Shown piece by piece: positions 27,603 to 36,103 of a DNA stretch of 64,000 nt; position 1 is the first letter of the stretch, and the number at the start of each line of letters is the position of its first letter. The DNA is from CAXMMR01 sp963692975. Its GTDB lineage: Bacteria; Pseudomonadota; Alphaproteobacteria; Acetobacterales; Acetobacteraceae. The notes beneath the pieces are model-generated. The model was given only the letters and a program-made list of their open reading frames with translations, was not told where the DNA came from and searched no databases. The stretch lies in assembly GCA_963692975.2 (NCBI GenBank), contig CAXMMR010000025.1, positions 1 through 64,000 of the forward strand, given 5' to 3'. The translations under genes were made by a program, and so were the position numbers.

Positions 27603-30292
27603 ATGAGCGAAGGCAACGATCAGGACGCGGCCAAGGGGCGGCTTTCTCTGCGACCGGCAGGGCGGCTGGAGCTTGGGCGGACTGTGGACGCAGGCTCGGT
27701 CAGGCAGAGCTTCAGCCACGGCCGCTCCAAGGTCGTGCAGGTCGAGGTGCGCAAGAAGCGCGCCGGCGCCCCGGTGGCGGCGGCGAGCGAGGCCGCCAGC
27801 ACGCCGACGGCGCTGCAGGGCCGGCCGAGCCTGCCCGGCGTCCCGCCGCGTCCCGCCACCAGCCCGCGCCCGGGCGGCGCCGGCACGGGCGTCGGCCGGG
27901 CGCTGACCCAGCGTGAGCTGGAGACCCGCCAGCGGGTGCTCGCCGAGCAGGCGCGCGACACCGCTCGCCGTGACGCCGAGCGGCGCGAGCAGGAGAAGAT
28001 CAACATCCTCTCCGCCGCCGAGGAGGCCAGGCGGCGCGAGGATGACGAGCGCCGCGCCGCCGAGGAGACGGCCCGCCAGGAGGCCGCCGCCAATGCTGCC
28101 GCCGCCCGCCAGGCGGCCGAGCGCGCCGATGATGCGGGCGGGGATGCGAGCGAGGCGAGCGCACCGGCCACTGCCGAGGCGCCGGGCGCGCCGGTGCAGG
28201 CGCGGGCGCCGGCCGGCGAGCTGCGCCGGCCCGTCACTGCGCGGCCGGCCGTGCCCGCGACGCCGACCGAGACGCTGCGCCTGCGGCCCGGCCGTCCGGA
28301 GGACGACGAGCGCGCCGTGCCGCGCCGGCCCGGTTCGCCGATCACCGCGCGCAAGGCGCCGGTGCCCGCGGTCAAGAAGGTGCTCGGCGAGCAGCGCCGC
28401 ACCGGGCGCATCGACGTGCAGGCGGCGATCGAGGGCGACGACGACAAGTCCCGCTCGATGGCCTCTGTGCGCCGCCAGCGCGAGCGCGAGCGCCGCCAGG
28501 CCGAGCTCGAGCGGCTGCGCTCGGACCAGGTCCGCGTCGTGCGCGACGTAGTGCTGCCGGACGCGATCACCGTGCAGGAGCTCGCCAACCGCATGGCGGC
28601 GCGCGGCCCCGAGGTGATCAAGTCGTTGATGAAGCTTGGCGTGATGGCAACCATCACCCAGACGCTCGACGCCGACACCGCCGAGCTGGTGATCCAGGAA
28701 TTCGGCCACCGCGCCCGCCGCGTCAGCGAGAACGACGTCGAGTTCGGCATCGAGGGCAGCACCGATGTCGACACCGACCGGGTGACGCGCGCCCCGGTGG
28801 TCACGATCATGGGCCATGTCGACCACGGCAAGACCTCGCTGCTGGACGCGCTGCGCGCGACCGACGTCGCCGCCGGGAGGCGGGCGGCATTACCCAGCAC
28901 ATCGGCGCCTACCAGGTGCTGACCGCGGCCGGCAACCGCATCACCTTCATCGACACGCCGGGCCACGAGGCGTTCACCTCGATGCGCGCGCGCGGCGCCT
29001 CGGTCACCGACATCGTGATCCTGGTGGTCGCCGCCGATGACGGCGTGATGCCGCAGACGATCGAGGCGATCTCGCACGCCAAGGCCGCCGGCGCGCCGAT
29101 GATCATCGCCATCAACAAGTCCGACAAGCCGGATGCCAACGCCAACCGGGTGCGCCAGGAACTGCTGCAGCACGAGATCGTCGTCGAGGAACTCGGCGGC
29201 GACACGCAGGACGTCGAAGTGTCGGCGACCAAGCGCACCGGGCTCGACAAGCTCGAGGAGGCCATCATGCTGCAGGCCGAAATCCTGGACCTGCGCGCGA
29301 ACCCCGAGCGCAACGCCGAGGGCTCGGTGATCGAGAGCCGGCTCGACCGCGGCCGCGGGCCGGTCGCGACCGTGCTGGTGCAGAAGGGCTCGCTCCGCCA
29401 GGGCGACATCGTCGTCGCCGGCGCCGAGTGGGGCCGCGTGCGCGCCATGCTCGATGACAAGTCGCGCGCCATCAAGCTTGCCGAGCCGTCGCAGCCGGTG
29501 GAGATCCTGGGGCTGGCCGGCGTGCCGTCGGCGGGCGAGCCGTTCGTCGTCGTCGAGAACGAGACCCGCGCCCGCGAGATCAGCGAGTTCCGCCAGCGCA
29601 AGATCCGCGACCGCAACGCGACTTCGGCGACCGCGGCGCGCGGCACGCTTGACCAGATGCTCGCCCGGTTCGCCGCCGGCGCGCAGAAGGAGGTCGCGGT
29701 GCTGATCAAGGCCGACGTGCAGGGCTCGTCGGAGGCGATCACCGCCACCGTCACCAAGCTCGCGCATGAGGAGGTCGGCGTGCGGGTGCTGATGTCGGGC
29801 GTCGGGCAGATCACCGAGAGCGACGTGCAGCTCGCGAAAGCCTCCAACGCGATGCTGATCGGCTTTAACGTGCGGGCGACCAGCCAAGCGCGTGAGCTGG
29901 CGACGCGGGACGGCGTCGAGATCCGCTACTACTCGATCATCTACCAGGTCGCGGACGACATCGCGGCGCTGGTGAAGGGCAAGATCTCGCCGAAGTATCG
30001 CGAGCGCTTCCTGGGCTACGCCGAGATCCGCAAGGTGTTCGACATCACCAAGTCCGGCAAGGTCGCCGGCTGCATGATCACCGAGGGGCTGGTTAAGCGC
30101 GGCTGCGGCGTGCGGCTGCTGCGCGAGGGCGTGGTGATCCACCAGGGCGAGCTGAGCCAGCTCAAGCGCTTCAAGGACGACGTGCGCGAGGTGGCGCGCG
30201 GCTACGAGTGCGGGTTGTCGTTCGCCGGCTTCGAGGATTTGCGCGAGGGTGACATCGTCGAGTGCTATGAGCCGGAGTTGATCCCTGCCTAA
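27603..30292 (+). CDS. infB: translation initiation factor IF-2, with a one-base deletion in this sequence
   Basis: The frame from ATG 27603 codes the long Ala/Arg/Glu-rich N-terminal region, then the IF-2 N-domain (VQELANRMAARGPEVIKSLMKLGVMATITQTLD) and the G1 motif GHVDHGKTSLLDALRATDVAAG. After 28876 it slips into RRAALPSTS and stops at 28922. The other frame resumes exactly with EAGGITQHIGAYQVLTAAG..., DTPGHEAF (G3), NKSDKPD (G4), SATKRTGLDKL (G5) and the complete domains II, III and C2. Adding one base between 28876 and 28877 (GGC GAG expected, GGGAG seen) restores an 896-residue protein of normal size. IF-2 is essential, so a sequencing or assembly error is the simplest reading; a real lesion would be lethal unless rescued. 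Operon position after ylxR is normal. Confidence 0.9.
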
Positions 30293-30344
30293 GCCGGCGA
30301 GCGCCGGTAAGGCTGCGGCGGCCAAGGCGCCGACGCAGCGGCAA

Positions 30345-30701
30345 TTGCGCGTGGCGGAGGAGATCCGTCACGTGCTCTCCGGCCTGTTCACCCGCGCCGA
30401 GTTCCGTGACCCGGAGCTCGCCGGGGTGCATCTCACGGTCACCGAGGTTCGCATCAGCCCCGACCTCAAGCACGCGACTGCCTTCATCGCCCGGCTGGGC
30501 CGCACCGACGTCGCCGCGCTGCTGCCGGCGCTGAAGCGCGCCTCGCCGTTCATCCGCTCGCAGCTCGCCCACGAAACTCGCCGCCTGCGCGTCGCCCCGG
30601 ACGTGACGTTCCAGCCGGACACGGCGCTCGATTACGCGATGCATATCGACCAGCTGCTGCATCGGCCGGAGGTCGCGCGGGATCTTGGCAAGGATGAGTA
30701 A
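30345..30701 (+). CDS. rbfA: 30S ribosome-binding factor A
   Basis: At least 118 residues. The single KH-like RbfA domain is clear: RVAEEIRHVLSGLFTRAEFRDPEL, VTEVRISPDLKHATAFIARLG, LKRASPFIRSQLAHETRRLRVAPDVTFQPDTALDYAMHIDQLL. RbfA helps mature the 5' end of 16S rRNA. The TTG at 30345 sits in the middle of the conserved QRQLRV start of the domain; the frame is open upstream to a CTG at 30285 that overlaps the infB stop, with no ATG, GTG or TTG in between, so the true start is probably a non-standard codon coupled to infB. Last gene of the operon here, since truB is about 22 kb away. Confidence 0.9.
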   Translation: MRVAEEIRHVLSGLFTRAEFRDPELAGVHLTVTEVRISPDLKHATAFIARLGRTDVAALLPALKRASPFIRSQLAHETRRLRVAPDVTFQPDTALDYAMHIDQLLHRPEVARDLGKDE

Positions 30702-30741
30702 GCGGTTCTTTTTTGAAAAAAACAACCAAAAAACTTTTATC
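30699..30741 (+). terminator. family B AT-rich hairpin after rbfA
   Basis: Starts at the rbfA stop: GGTTCTTTTTTGAAAAAAACAACC hairpin-like repeat followed by AAAAAACTTTT. Same layout as at 33631, 47019-47067, 52106 and 59888. It should terminate the nusA operon. Confidence 0.7.
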
Positions 30742-30951
30742 CGGTACTAGTCGCGACAGCGTGAATAAGAGTTTTGAGGCTGGCCTGGCTAAGGATTAAT
30801 CCATACATGGCTCTTCTTTGTGGCTGTGCGGTTGACATGTGGTAAGTGGCTGACCCTCAGCGGCCGACAAGCTGTGACGTCGCAGCCGCTTATTCACAGA
30901 CCAACCGTCTCCACTCTCGGCATCACAGGCCAGCCCATCGGATCAGCAGGT

Positions 30952-31601
30952 TCAGTAGACGGCCGGGCGATCGTTAAAGCGCCGCTCGCATTCCTTGAGG
31001 AACTCGAAATGCGCCCTTGGCATGGTGTTGTAGCGCCGCAGATGGCGCTTGGCCTGGTTGCAGAAGTTCTTGATCCCGTTGATATGGTTGCCGGCAGCCA
31101 CAAACGCTTGGCTATGGTTGATCTGCTGATGATGAATTCCGACACATCGAGCACATCGTAGGAGCGGTAGCGATCCGTGTAGACGACGCTATTTGGCTGA
31201 ATACGCTGGCGAATGATGCCGACCAGCGTTTGCGACCGGGTGTCAGGGATCATCGTCGCATAGATCTTGCCGGATCGCTTGAGCAGGCCAAACACCGGCA
31301 CCTTGCCAGCCACGCCGCGGCCGCGCTTGCCCTTGCGCACGCCGCCGAAATAGCTCTCATCAACCTCCACTTCGCCGACGCAAAACGGCGCCTCGGCCGC
31401 CAGCTTGGCCGCGATCAGCTCGCGACGCTTCTGGTCATACAACGTCGCGCTGTTGCCGGTTGACGCCAACCAGCTCGGCCGCCGTGCGGGCCGGAACGCC
31501 GGCGACGAACTGAACAATCAGAGCCCGTTGCACGTCGCGAGCCAGCCGGCTGCGTCGCCTCGGCGTAACGATCTGGCCTTCGACACGCCTTTCCGCGCTC
31601 T
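30952..31601 (-). pseudogene. decayed IS1595-family (ISXO2-like) transposase
   Basis: The minus strand encodes pieces of an ISXO2-like transposase: GEVEVDESYFGGVRKGKRGR, VPVFGLLKRSGKIYATMIPD and SVVYTDRYRSYDVLDVSEF with DDE-type acidic residues. Two frameshifts break it. Near 31455 one extra base follows VGVNR, and near 31134 one base is missing after EF; beyond it the right frame continues HHQQINHSQAF, then NHINGIKNFCNQAKRHLRRYN and HFEFLKECERRFNDRPAVY to a TGA at 30952. So both ends of the protein are recognisable but no intact enzyme is made. I could not define terminal inverted repeats. It lies next to the rbfA end of the accessory region. Confidence 0.85.
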
Positions 31602-31718
31602 CTAGGCCAGCGCAAAAACTTTTGTCCTGAAGGATGTGCGCCTGAGGACAAGACGGCGGCTGGGCTTGCCAGCTTGATCAGGCGCAGAGTACGGCCGAAC
31701 TGAACGCCGAGGGTCGTC

Positions 31719-32537
31719 ATGTCCGAACCAGCCGCCGCACGTCTGCCGACCGCCTTCTTCGGCCATGGCAGCCCGATGATCGCCCTGGAGACGAACGCGA
31801 CGACCGAGGCCTGGGTGGCGCTGGCCCGGCAGTTCGGCAAGCCGCGCGCCATCCTGTGCGTCTCCGCCCATTGGCTGACGCGCGGCACGGCGGTGACCGC
31901 GATGGCGCGGCCGCGCACGATCCATGATTTCGGCGCCTTTCCGCAGGCGCTGTTCGACGTGCAGTATCCTGCCCCCGGCGACCCGGCGCTGGCGCGGCGC
32001 GTCGCCGCGCTGCTGGCGCCGCGGCCGGTGCGGCTGGACGAGGCGGGCGACGAGAGCGGCTGGGGTCTCGATCACGGCACCTGGTCGGTGCTGTGCCACG
32101 CCTATCCGGCGGCCGACGTGCCGGTGGTGCAGCTCAGCCTGGACGAGACCTGCACGCCGGCCGAACATTTCGCGATCGGACGCCGGCTGCGGCCGCTGCG
32201 CGACGAGGGGGTGCTGGTGATCGGCACCGGCAACATCGTGCATAATTTGCGACGGCTGAACTGGGCGGCGCGCGACGTCGCGGCGTTCGATTGGGCGCAG
32301 CGCTTTAACGACGCGATCCGCGATGCCATCCGCGACAATCGGCCGGAGCGTGCCGTCGACTTCGCGCAGCTCGGCGAGGACGCCGCCCTGTCGGTGCCGT
32401 CGCCGGAGCATTACTGGCCGCTGCTCTACGTGCTGGGCGCGCGCGAGGCGGGGGATTTCGCGCGCTTCGGGCCGGACCACATCGAGCACGGCTCGCTCAG
32501 CATGACCACGGTCACCCTGAGCGAAATGGCCGCCTGA
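31719..32537 (+). CDS. LigB-type extradiol dioxygenase (DODA/YgiD-like)
   Basis: 272 residues, cytoplasmic. It matches the class III extradiol dioxygenase family of 4,5-DOPA dioxygenase/YgiD: TAFFGHGSPMIALETN (first metal His), ILCVSAHWLTRGT (second His), HDFGAFPQALFDVQYPAPG, GLDHGTWSVLCHAYP (DHG-W motif) and VPSPEHYWPLLYVLGA near the C-terminus. Such enzymes open catecholic rings using non-haem Fe(II); YgiD-like members often have poor native activity and unknown substrates. ATG at 31719. The acetamidase-family gene follows 25 bases later, suggesting one operon with a pathway that cleaves a ring and then an amide. Confidence 0.85.
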   Translation: MSEPAAARLPTAFFGHGSPMIALETNATTEAWVALARQFGKPRAILCVSAHWLTRGTAVTAMARPRTIHDFGAFPQALFDVQYPAPGDPALARRVAALLAPRPVRLDEAGDESGWGLDHGTWSVLCHAYPAADVPVVQLSLDETCTPAEHFAIGRRLRPLRDEGVLVIGTGNIVHNLRRLNWAARDVAAFDWAQRFNDAIRDAIRDNRPERAVDFAQLGEDAALSVPSPEHYWPLLYVLGAREAGDFARFGPDHIEHGSLSMTTVTLSEMAA

Positions 32538-32562
32538 CCACGTCACGAGGGAGCCGCACGGT

Positions 32563-33630
32563 ATGGCCTTGATCTGCAGCCCGGGCGAGACCCGCCCCGA
32601 CGTGCCGCCGCGGGCACTGCACACGCTGGCTGCAACGCCGGGCAGCGTGCACTGGGGCTATTTCGACCCGGCGCTGGCGCCGGCCTTGCGCGTGCAGAGC
32701 GGCGATCTCGTGCAGGTGCAGGCGGTGACACATCACGCGGGCGACGCGCCGGAGCTGATGATGGACGACAGCGTCGCGACGCTGTTCCGCGACATTCCGG
32801 AGTCGGACCGAAACCCGGGCGTGCACATCATGACCGGGCCGATCCATGTCGAGGGCGCCAAGCCCGGCGACATGCTGGAGGTGCGCTATCTGCGGATGAC
32901 CCCGCGTTTCACCTACGGCTCCAACCTGGCCGCGAACTGGGGACACCTCTACAAGGAGTTCGGCGAGACCGAGCGGGTGACGATCTATCAGCTCGACGCC
33001 AACGCCAACACCGCGTCCGCGCTCTACGCCTATCAGTTTCCGGGCAAATACATGGTGCCGGGGACGATCACGCACTGCCCCGAATGCGATCGGCGCGACG
33101 CGCTGACCGGGGTGCGGGTGCCGGTGCGGCCGCACCTCGGCACCGCGGGTGTAGCGCCCGACACGCCCGGGCGCACGAGCACGATCCCGCCCGGCGCGCA
33201 TGGCGGTAACATCGACAACTGGCGGATCGGCGCCGGGGCGACGATGTACTACCCGGTGCAGGTGGACGGCGCGCTGTTCTCCGTCGGCGACCCGCACATC
33301 TCGCAGGGCGACGGCGAGATCTCGGGCACCGCCATCGAGGCGTCGCTCGACGTGCTGATGCAGATCGTTCTCCGGCGCGACTTCTCGTTTCCGTCGCCGC
33401 TGCTTGAGACGCCGCGCTACTGGATCGCGCACGGCTTCGACGAGGACCTCAACACCGCGATGCGGAACTGCGCGCATGACATGCTGACTTTGCTCTCCGA
33501 GCATCGCGGGCTCAGCCGGGAAGATGCCTACTCGCTGATGAGCGTCGCCGCGGATTTCGGCGTGACGCAGGTGGTGGATGGGCGGCAGGGCATCCATGCG
33601 CGGATCCCACGGGATATTTTTCCGAAGTAA
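32563..33630 (+). CDS. acetamidase/formamidase family protein
   Basis: 355 residues matching the FmdA/AmdA family: SVHWGYFDPALAPALRVQSGDLVQVQAVTHH at the N-terminus, the HIMTGPIHVEGAKPGDMLEV signature (about 87-106), RPHLGTAGVAP and SIPPG-like STIPPGAHGGNIDNW (family motif PxxxGGN), YYPVQVDGALFSVGDPHISQGDGEISGTAIE (about 225-255, the GDxHaxQGDGE motif with metal-binding His/Asp) and EDAYSLMSVAADFGVTQVVDG at the C-terminus. The family hydrolyses small amides such as formamide and acetamide in the cytoplasm, releasing ammonia. Coupled by proximity to the LigB-type gene. A family B hairpin follows at once. Confidence 0.88.
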   Translation: MALICSPGETRPDVPPRALHTLAATPGSVHWGYFDPALAPALRVQSGDLVQVQAVTHHAGDAPELMMDDSVATLFRDIPESDRNPGVHIMTGPIHVEGAKPGDMLEVRYLRMTPRFTYGSNLAANWGHLYKEFGETERVTIYQLDANANTASALYAYQFPGKYMVPGTITHCPECDRRDALTGVRVPVRPHLGTAGVAPDTPGRTSTIPPGAHGGNIDNWRIGAGATMYYPVQVDGALFSVGDPHISQGDGEISGTAIEASLDVLMQIVLRRDFSFPSPLLETPRYWIAHGFDEDLNTAMRNCAHDMLTLLSEHRGLSREDAYSLMSVAADFGVTQVVDGRQGIHARIPRDIFPK

Positions 33631-33735
33631 GCAAGCGGTTCTTTTTTGAAAAAAAGAACAAAAAACTTTTAACTAATTAGACTCGCGACAGCGCTGGCGA
33701 AAGTTCTTTGCTTCTTTCAAGAAAGAAGCTCTTGC
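33631..33735. terminator. family B palindrome, two arms, between converging genes
   Basis: Arm 1 (33636-33671): GGTTCTTTTTTGAAAAAAAGAAC with AAAAAACTTTT after it. Arm 2 (33700-33735) is inverted: GTTCTTTGCTTCTTTCAAGAAAGAAGC. The short middle contains CTCGCGACAGCGCTGG, a module also found inverted at 52148-52163. It lies between the convergent amidase and MFS genes and overlaps the last codons of the MFS gene; likely a bidirectional terminator. Confidence 0.7.
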
Positions 33736-35003
33736 CGGACTTGCTGTGGCACACGCTCGACAACGTCGCGGTTAACGAACCAGGTTACCAGCAGGGCGAC
33801 GACGAGCAGGGTGGAGGCGGCCAGGAAGATCGGCGCGAAGCTGCCGGTGTGATCGAAGATGAGGCCGCCGGCGATCGGGCCGATGATGGCGCCGGTGGTC
33901 AGCCCGGTGGCGAGCGCGACGAGGTCCGGCGTCACGCCGGGGCCGAAGCGGCGCAGCAGCAGCAGGTGGGCGGCAAGCCAGCCGACGCCCCAGCCGGTGC
34001 CGAACAGCGCCGCCGCGGCGAAGGCGACGGGCACCGAGTGGGTGAGGCCGAACAGCGCCATCCCCGCAGCGTCGAGCGCCAGGCTGAACAGCAGCAGCAC
34101 TCTTGGATGCAGGCCGCGCTGGGCGATCATCCCGGCGATGCCCTTGGACACCGTGGCCGTCAGGCTCGCCAGCGCGACCGCCAGCGCTGCTGTGGCGCGG
34201 TCGGCGCCGAGATGGATGACGTGCGGCAGGAGGTCGCTGTTGATGATGGTGATGGCGGTCTGGATGATCAGCATGGTCGAGGCGGTGGCGATGAAGGGGC
34301 GGCTCAGTGATGCGTCGCGCACCGTCCATCCGCCTCGCCGGCTGGCGGGTGCGGCGATGTCCGCCTCCATCGCGGCGGCGATCTCCGCGTCCGGAGCAGC
34401 GGCCGCAGCCTTGCGGTCGCGGGCCAGCAGGAAGCAGAGCAGGCCGAGGGCGAGCGCGATCATCGCCATCGCATACCAGTGCGCGCGCCAACTGCCGGTC
34501 AGCGCGACGCTGGTGCTGACCATCACCGGACCGATGACGCCGCCGAAGGCGCCGGCCATAAAGTAGAATCCGATGATGCGGGGCGCGGTGTCGGCGAACC
34601 AGCGCGGGATGAGGAAGATGCCCGGCACCGGCGCCATCAGGCTGAAGGCGGTGCCCATTAGGCAGAGCGCGACGAAGAACTCGGGCAGGCTGGCGGTGTG
34701 CCCGGCCAGCGCGAAGCCGGCGGCCAGCAAGACGCCGCCCGCCAGCATTGTCGCGCGCACGCCGATACGGCGAATGGCGATTGCCGGCAGCGGGCTGCTG
34801 ACCCCGCAGGCGAGTGCGAGCAGGGAGAAGCTGAACCCGGCCTCGCTTTGCGACCAGTGCAGATCGGCACTCATGACGTAGAGCAGCACGGCGAGCGAGG
34901 TGAATGTTGTCGCCGTAATGAAGAAGAACGCCAGCGCCGTAATCGACAGCACCGCCCATTTCTGCGCCCCGGCCGGGTCGGCGGCGACCGATGTCTGCTG
35001 CAC
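33717..35003 (-). CDS. MFS transporter (first of two related copies)
   Basis: 428 residues with about 12 predicted membrane helices and a central hydrophilic loop (about 205-240, RDRKAAAAAPDAEIAAAMEAD). It has the MFS pattern in loop 2-3 (AIAIRRIGVRATMLAGGVLL). Sequence parallels with the MFS at 49620 (…FTSLAVLLYVMSADLHWSQSEAG against FQSMGVVVFAMAAEFGWSEAAAG; APRIIGFYFMAGAFGGVIGPVM against APRMIGVYLTVGALGGVAGPPV) show they are paralogs, of the monocarboxylate/organic-anion-like MFS group. GTG start with GGGAGA six bases upstream. Its last codons run into a family B hairpin. Substrate unknown; neighbours suggest an island substrate. Confidence 0.85.
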   Translation of the reverse strand: MQQTSVAADPAGAQKWAVLSITALAFFFITATTFTSLAVLLYVMSADLHWSQSEAGFSFSLLALACGVSSPLPAIAIRRIGVRATMLAGGVLLAAGFALAGHTASLPEFFVALCLMGTAFSLMAPVPGIFLIPRWFADTAPRIIGFYFMAGAFGGVIGPVMVSTSVALTGSWRAHWYAMAMIALALGLLCFLLARDRKAAAAAPDAEIAAAMEADIAAPASRRGGWTVRDASLSRPFIATASTMLIIQTAITIINSDLLPHVIHLGADRATAALAVALASLTATVSKGIAGMIAQRGLHPRVLLLFSLALDAAGMALFGLTHSVPVAFAAAALFGTGWGVGWLAAHLLLLRRFGPGVTPDLVALATGLTTGAIIGPIAGGLIFDHTGSFAPIFLAASTLLVVALLVTWFVNRDVVERVPQQVRQELLS

Positions 35004-35035
35004 GATGGTTCTCCCTTAAGCGCAAACCGCATAAA

Positions 35036-35100
35036 GCCTGTTCGAGAATGCCCTAGGGTGAGTGAGCCAGATGGTCACCTAGGAGCATTGTCGAACGGGC
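35036..35100. repeat. family C inverted repeat, short form
   Basis: Ends GCCTGTTCGAGAATGC and GCATTGTCGAACGGGC are inverted, with CCTAGGGTGA/TCACCTAGG inside. It is a shortened relative of the 143-146 bp elements at 44833 and 59728. It lies between the MFS start and the stop of the TauD gene. Confidence 0.75.
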
Positions 35101-35102
35101 CC

Positions 35103-35939
35103 TCACATTGGCCTATCTCCTTTGACCCACGTCCTGTGGACATGGCGCTGATATTTTGTGATGTCGAACGGGGTGCCGGTGTGCAGGGTGCAGCGGTTGT
35201 CCCAGATCAGCAGGTCGCCGACCTGCCATTTGTGCCGATAGAGGAACCGTTCCTCGGTCGCCAGCTCGACCAGTTCATTCAGCAGGTCGAGGCCCTGCGG
35301 GTTCGGCATGCCGACGACGCCGCGAGTGGTGCCGGTGCTGACCCAGAGCGCGCGGCGGCCGTCGGTGGGATGGCGGCGCACCATCGGGTGGACGACGTCC
35401 GGAATGGAGTTGTCGTCCGGGTCCATCGCGACGTTCTTCAGCTCCATCAGGGCGCGCCAGCTGTGCTTCACCTGCAGGCCGTCGAGCTCGGCCTGGCGGT
35501 CCGGCGAGAGCGAGTCCCACACCGCGCAGAGGTCGGACATGATGGTGTCCGAGCCCTCCGGCGGCACCTCCATGGCGTATAGCATCGTGCACATCACCGG
35601 CTCCGGCAGGTAGGAGGAATCCGTGTGCCAGCCCTGACCGGCCTCGTAGTCGCCGACCCGCCGGCCGTCGACCACCCGGTTGGAGATGACGTAGATCTCG
35701 GGGATGCCGGGGTAGGTGTATTCCAGGCGCTGGTTGGTCTCCGGCGTGCCGAAGGCGCGGGTCACCGCCATCTGCGCCTCGGGCGACAGATGCTGGTCGC
35801 GCACGATCAGGATGCCGTGGCGATTGAAGGCATCGACGATGCGGGCTAGCGGCGCCGGGCCGCTCGTCGCCAGGTCGATGCCGCGGACCTCGACGCCGAA
35901 GCCGCCCTTGACCGGCCGAATGGTAAACTCATCCGACAT
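35103..35939 (-). CDS. TauD/TfdA-family Fe(II)/2-oxoglutarate dioxygenase (copy 1)
   Basis: 278 residues. The jelly-roll dioxygenase motifs are intact: GQGWHTDSSY (metal His-X-Asp near residue 105), MLYAMEVPPEGSDTIMSDL, NPQGLDLLNELVELAT, LLIWDNRCTLHTGTPF and the distal His plus 2-oxoglutarate Arg in QRHVHRTWVKGDRP near the C-terminus. Members hydroxylate sulfonates, phenoxyacetates or other organic acids, often releasing sulfite, phenol or an amine. It lies on the same strand as the MFS gene, 100 bases upstream of it across a family C element, so the pair may form an uptake-and-oxidation unit. The copy at 52164 shows the same fold but is only distantly alike. Confidence 0.9.
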   Translation of the reverse strand: MSDEFTIRPVKGGFGVEVRGIDLATSGPAPLARIVDAFNRHGILIVRDQHLSPEAQMAVTRAFGTPETNQRLEYTYPGIPEIYVISNRVVDGRRVGDYEAGQGWHTDSSYLPEPVMCTMLYAMEVPPEGSDTIMSDLCAVWDSLSPDRQAELDGLQVKHSWRALMELKNVAMDPDDNSIPDVVHPMVRRHPTDGRRALWVSTGTTRGVVGMPNPQGLDLLNELVELATEERFLYRHKWQVGDLLIWDNRCTLHTGTPFDITKYQRHVHRTWVKGDRPM

Positions 35940-36103
35940 GATGTCTCCTCCGAGGGCGAATGCTGCCCAACCACGTGCGCACCCCGCACGAGTAGCACTT
36001 TGCGCCGCGTGTCAGGGCCCGAACCGCGCCGGAACCCGGCGGCGGCAAGAGATCGTGCGGGTCCGGACAAGCAACGCGCCCTGGGACGCATAGGGTCGGC
36101 AGG

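Noticed and set aside
28860..28925. Programmed ribosomal frameshift in infB
   Set aside because: No slippery heptamer or downstream pseudoknot was seen, infB is not known to be frameshifted, and a single missing base in a G-rich tract explains the break better.
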